A stretch of 8,504 nt of DNA from Candidatus Bathyarchaeota archaeon B23 (GTDB lineage Archaea; Thermoproteota; Bathyarchaeia; TCS64; B23), in the NCBI GenBank assembly GCA_001593875.1, contig LUCA01000021.1, positions 1 through 8,504 of the forward strand, in the 5' to 3' direction. Positions 6,301-8,504 of the stretch are shown here, piece by piece. The first letter of the stretch is position 1. Each line of letters starts with the position of its first letter. Position numbers and translations under genes: made by a program. The notes beneath the pieces are model-generated. The model was not told the origin of the DNA. It was given only the letters and a program-made list of their open reading frames with translations, and ran no database searches.

Positions 6301-6324
6301 CTCATGGTGAGGGGGTGGCCCATC

Positions 6325-6332
6325 TATTTAAG
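6325..6332 (-). promoter_or_regulatory. TATA-like element for the small membrane protein
   Basis: On the minus strand this reads CTTAAATA. Its centre is about 28 bp upstream of the ATG at 6300, so a leaderless or nearly leaderless message is predicted. An ATG at 6305 is followed almost at once by a stop and probably lies upstream of the RNA start. Confidence 0.55.
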
Positions 6333-6339
6333 GTTTAGG

Positions 6340-6347
6340 TTTTATAG
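6340..6347 (+). promoter_or_regulatory. TATA-like element for the iron-sulfur flavoprotein operon
   Basis: TTTTATAG is the best plus-strand TATA-like match in the gap between the divergent small gene and the flavoprotein gene. It predicts an RNA start near 6370 and a leader of about 38 bases before the TTG at 6408. GAGGTG at 6377-6382 resembles a Shine-Dalgarno core but is too far upstream of that TTG to serve it. Confidence 0.45.
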
Positions 6348-6407
6348 ACCGCTAATTGTTTAGGGAAACAGCTTTAGAGGTGGGGTCTCCAAATCACTTG
6401 ATCAACC

Positions 6408-7034
6408 TTGGTCAGGGTGTTGGGAATCTCGGGTTCGCCTAGGGGGGGTAAGAACACGGAGGCCCTCCTGAGGGCGGCCTTGGAGGCGGCTGAGGAGGCC
6501 GGCGCCGAGACCCAGCTCCTGAGGCTCTCGGATCATCGGATAGAGCCCTGCGACGGCTGTAATATCTGCCTCAGGGAGGGGTACTGCCCCCTGGATGGGG
6601 TGGATGATATGGAAGCGGTGAAGGAGAGGATGCTCTGGGCCGACGTCATCCTCTTCGCAGCCCCCAGCTACTTCGGCTCGGTCCCGGGGGTGCTCAAGAA
6701 CCTCATGGATCGGAGTAGGCCGCTGAAGATGGCTGGACACGAGCTGGGGAACAGGGTGGCCTCAGCCCTCTCGGTCTCGGGGTTGAGGCACGGCGGGGGG
6801 GGGCACGTAGCCGGGGCCATACTCCGCTTCGCCCTCACCCAGGGGATGATCGCCGTCGGCTGCCTCGGAGACCCCCTGACCGAGGGATGGCTCCCCATCG
6901 CCACACTACAGGGCGACGAGGGCTGGAGGAGGGCTGGGGAGGACAGCCACGCCGTGGAGGAGGCCAGGCTCCTGGGTAGGAGGGTGGTGGAGGTGGCTGA
7001 GGCCCTGAGGAGGGGTGGCCTCCTTGGTTCATAG
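6408..7034 (+). CDS. Iron-sulfur flavoprotein / NADPH-dependent FMN reductase family
   Basis: A 208-residue flavodoxin-fold protein. The N-terminus VRVLGISGSPRGGKNTEALL is the FMN phosphate-binding loop of the NADPH-dependent FMN reductase family. Cysteines C48, C51, C54 and C60 (CDGCNICLREGYC) form C-x2-C-x2-C-x5-C, the compact [4Fe-4S] motif of archaeal iron-sulfur flavoproteins (Isf). DVILFAAPSYFGSVPGVLKNLMDRS (about 83-107) is the second FMN loop and dimer segment. The family passes electrons between ferredoxin-like carriers and acceptors such as oxygen, peroxide or quinones; the partner here is unknown. Start: TTG at 6408 is chosen because an in-frame TGA lies at 6399-6401 and this start leaves the normal number of residues before the FMN loop. 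It overlaps the downstream Cgi121 gene by up to 20 bases. Runs of 7 and 9 consecutive G occur in the coding sequence without breaking the frame. Confidence 0.9.
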   Translation: MVRVLGISGSPRGGKNTEALLRAALEAAEEAGAETQLLRLSDHRIEPCDGCNICLREGYCPLDGVDDMEAVKERMLWADVILFAAPSYFGSVPGVLKNLMDRSRPLKMAGHELGNRVASALSVSGLRHGGGGHVAGAILRFALTQGMIAVGCLGDPLTEGWLPIATLQGDEGWRRAGEDSHAVEEARLLGRRVVEVAEALRRGGLLGS

Positions 7035-7581
7035 GGCGGCGGTGAAGAGTTCACCGTGGCACATCCTGGTAGGAGGCTTCAGGGCGGAGTCCCTGGATGT
7101 CGAGGCCCTCATCAAGGGCGTGGGGGAGGCGGCCTCCCCCCACATCGCCCAGCTCCTCGACGCCGACAGGGTGGCCGGCTGGGAACACCTCTACCTCTCA
7201 GCCGCCAACGCCGTCAGGGCCTTCCAGTCGGGCTACAACGTCGCCAGAAACCTCGCCGTCGAGCTCCTCCTATACGCCTCCTGCCGTGACCAGATAGCGG
7301 AGGCCATAGAACTCGTCGGCCTCACCCCTCAAACCGAGCGGATCGCCCTCGTCCTCTTGACGGAGGACGAGGAAGAGGGCCTAGAGGCCTATGAGAGGGC
7401 TTCAAGGCTGCTGGGGGAGGGGGACGACGAGGTGTTGGAGGTGGATGAGGGGAAGCTGAGGAGGCTGATGGAGCTCCACTCCATCTCGGAGGAGGAGCTG
7501 GAAGCCGTGGGGAGGCCTAGAGCCCGAGCCCTCACCCTGCTACTGGTGGAGAGGGGAGCCCTCATACCGGCCCTGAGATAA
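7015..7581 (+). CDS. cgi121: KEOPS complex subunit Cgi121
   Basis: A protein of up to 188 residues matching the Cgi121/CGI-121 family, the KEOPS subunit that binds Bud32 and the 3' end of tRNA during synthesis of N6-threonylcarbamoyladenosine (t6A) at position 37. Characteristic stretches are LLDADRVAGWEHLYLSAANA (47-66), RAFQSGYNVARNLAVELLLY (68-87) and ASCRDQIAEAIELVGLTP (88-105), the helical core that contacts Bud32. Residues 108-117 give a beta strand, and the rest is acidic and charged, as in archaeal homologues. Start is uncertain: GTG 7015 is the longest, but the G-rich ribosome-like site at 7008-7016 fits TTG 7024 better; GTG 7042 is also possible. It overlaps the flavoprotein gene and is probably co-transcribed with it. 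No other KEOPS gene is in the window. Confidence 0.87.
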   Translation: MASLVHRAAVKSSPWHILVGGFRAESLDVEALIKGVGEAASPHIAQLLDADRVAGWEHLYLSAANAVRAFQSGYNVARNLAVELLLYASCRDQIAEAIELVGLTPQTERIALVLLTEDEEEGLEAYERASRLLGEGDDEVLEVDEGKLRRLMELHSISEEELEAVGRPRARALTLLLVERGALIPALR

Positions 7582-7583
7582 CA

Positions 7584-7594
7584 TCTTTTTAAAG
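7584..7594 (+). promoter_or_regulatory. TATA-like element for the DUF89 gene
   Basis: TTTTTAAA (7586-7593) follows the Cgi121 stop and is centred about 34 bp before the ATG at 7624, predicting a short leader of roughly 9 bases. The T-run may also help end transcripts from upstream, since archaeal termination uses T-stretches; the two roles cannot be separated by eye. Confidence 0.5.
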
Positions 7595-7623
7595 GCGTCC
7601 GGCCCCTCCCCTATGATGCCCAG

Positions 7624-8504
7624 ATGAAGGTCAAGGCCCACTGCGGCTACTGCCTCCTCCACAGGGGCTATAAGGAGATTCTCAGGGCGACGGAGGATGA
7701 GAGGCTCCGCTTCGAGGCGATGAGGGAGCTCCTGGCGTTGATGGAGAGATGCTTCACAGTCGACGCCGTCCCATCCCACCTGGGAACCCAGAGGGATAGG
7801 GTCATCAAGAGGGTGACGGGCTGCCGAGACCCCTATAGGGAGGAGAAGAGGAGGGCCAACCAACTCGCCCTCCGACTGCTGCCCAAGGTGGAGAGGCTCA
7901 TCGAGGAGGCCGAGCCTGGGGAGAGGCTGAGGGAGGCCTGCAGGATCGCCTGCCTAGGCAACATCGTGGAGTACGACGTCCCAGGGCACAGCCACGACGT
8001 AGAGGAGGCCCTGGGGAGGCTGAGGGAGGAGCCCCTCCACATCGACGACACCGACGACTTCAGGGGGCTTCTGGCCCCCCAGGTGGAGGTGCTGCTATTG
8101 ACGGACAACGCCGGAGAGATCGCCTTCGACAGGCTGCTGGTGAGGGAGCTCCGCTCCCTGGGATGCCGAGTGACGGTGGCCGTCAAGGGAGGCCCCTGCC
8201 TCAACGACGCCACCCTGGAGGATGCGGAGGCCGTGGGGATGGTGGAGGACGCCGACGAGGTGATCACCACCGGCGTCGACGCCATAGGCATCGACCTCTC
8301 GGAGGCCTCCGAGGAGTTCAGGGAGGCCTTCTTCTCGGCGGACGTCGTCGTCTCGAAGGGGATGGCGAACTGGGAGACGTTGACGGAGCATCCAGCCCCT
8401 TCGCCCACCCTCTTCCTCCTCAGAGCCAAATGCGAGCCGGTGGCCGACTCCCTCGGGGTTCCCCTGGAGAGCAACGTCGCCAAGCTGGTGGAGAGGGGGT
8501 GGAG
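7624..8504 (+). CDS. DUF89 / ARMT1-like metal-dependent phosphatase (3' end outside window)
   Basis: 293 residues are visible, with the frame open to the window end. This is the DUF89 (ARMT1-like) family of metal-dependent phosphatases, proposed to clean up harmful or damaged phosphometabolites such as phosphosugars. The N-terminal CGYC (C7, C10) is the CxxC found in archaeal members such as AF1104. Other family features are CLGNIVEYDV (110-119), VLLLTDNAGEIAFDRLLVREL (156-176) with the metal-site pair D161 and N162, VAVKGGPCLNDATLEDA (185-201), SKGMANWETL (244-253) and AKCEPVADSLGV (268-279). Only a short C-terminal tail should be missing. The ATG at 7624 leaves the usual few residues before the CxxC; the ATGs at 7613 and 7616 are in another frame and stop within 5 codons. 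It is 42 bases from the Cgi121 gene and seems to have its own promoter. Confidence 0.91.
   Translation, partial: MKVKAHCGYCLLHRGYKEILRATEDERLRFEAMRELLALMERCFTVDAVPSHLGTQRDRVIKRVTGCRDPYREEKRRANQLALRLLPKVERLIEEAEPGERLREACRIACLGNIVEYDVPGHSHDVEEALGRLREEPLHIDDTDDFRGLLAPQVEVLLLTDNAGEIAFDRLLVRELRSLGCRVTVAVKGGPCLNDATLEDAEAVGMVEDADEVITTGVDAIGIDLSEASEEFREAFFSADVVVSKGMANWETLTEHPAPSPTLFLLRAKCEPVADSLGVPLESNVAKLVERGW

Noticed and set aside
6148..6363. Plus-strand 71-codon frame after the oxidoreductase
   Set aside because: Polar, charged translation with no good start signal; it is the shadow of the minus-strand membrane protein and runs through both TATA-like elements.
6346..6388. Possible small RNA hairpin between AGACC (6346-6350) and GGTCT (6384-6388)
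   Set aside because: Only five base pairs with a 33-base loop and no conserved RNA motif or T-run terminator; no better than chance.
6795..6803. Run of nine G inside the flavoprotein gene as a possible phase-variation tract or assembly error
   Set aside because: The frame is intact and family-like on both sides, and G-runs (for example 6442-6448) are common in this GC-rich sequence; nothing here shows variation.
7833..8483. Long minus-strand frame (216 codons) opposite the DUF89 gene
   Set aside because: Serine-rich, low-complexity translation with no domain; it is antisense to a clearly conserved phosphatase and is explained by the GC-rich codon bias.

Overview
The window reads as archaeal chromosome. 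Several start sites lie about 25-33 bp downstream of AT-rich TATA-like boxes set in very GC-rich sequence, which implies leaderless or nearly leaderless transcripts. Arginine is written mostly AGG/AGA. One gene encodes a Cgi121-type KEOPS subunit, and another a DUF89 phosphatase with the N-terminal CxxC seen in archaeal members. Genes are tightly packed: several overlap by a few bases and two convergent pairs share stop-codon bases. I cannot name the lineage. No rRNA, tRNA, CRISPR array, insertion sequence or prophage gene was seen.

Region 1 (1-2169, + strand) is a ferrous iron uptake operon. FeoB is encoded as two polypeptides: the end of the cytosolic GTPase part, whose 5' end is outside the window, and a complete membrane permease. 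They are joined by an ATGA stop/start overlap, with a 9-base perfect Shine-Dalgarno match before the second start. A four-helix membrane protein of unknown function follows with an 8-bp overlap. This block is visibly less GC-rich than what follows.

Region 2 (2166-6145) is a very GC-rich divergon. On the minus strand a metallo-beta-lactamase-fold hydrolase is followed 4 bases later by a DUF1177 protein. On the plus strand an M29-related, NicX-like metalloenzyme is followed by a DAO-family FAD oxidoreductase. The two arms diverge from one short intergenic region with a single shared TATA-like element. The set looks like an uncharacterised catabolic module: hydrolase, DUF1177, mononuclear-metal enzyme and flavin amine/amino-acid oxidase. 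The substrate cannot be read from the sequence.

Region 3 (6142-8504) holds a 52-residue two-helix membrane protein on the minus strand, then on the plus strand an iron-sulfur flavoprotein (C-x2-C-x2-C-x5-C), the Cgi121 subunit of KEOPS (tRNA t6A synthesis), and a DUF89 metal-dependent phosphatase cut by the window end close to its C-terminus. The points most worth a second look are the engineered-looking FeoB split, the altered metal-ligand set of the M29-like protein, the divergon itself and the small membrane protein.
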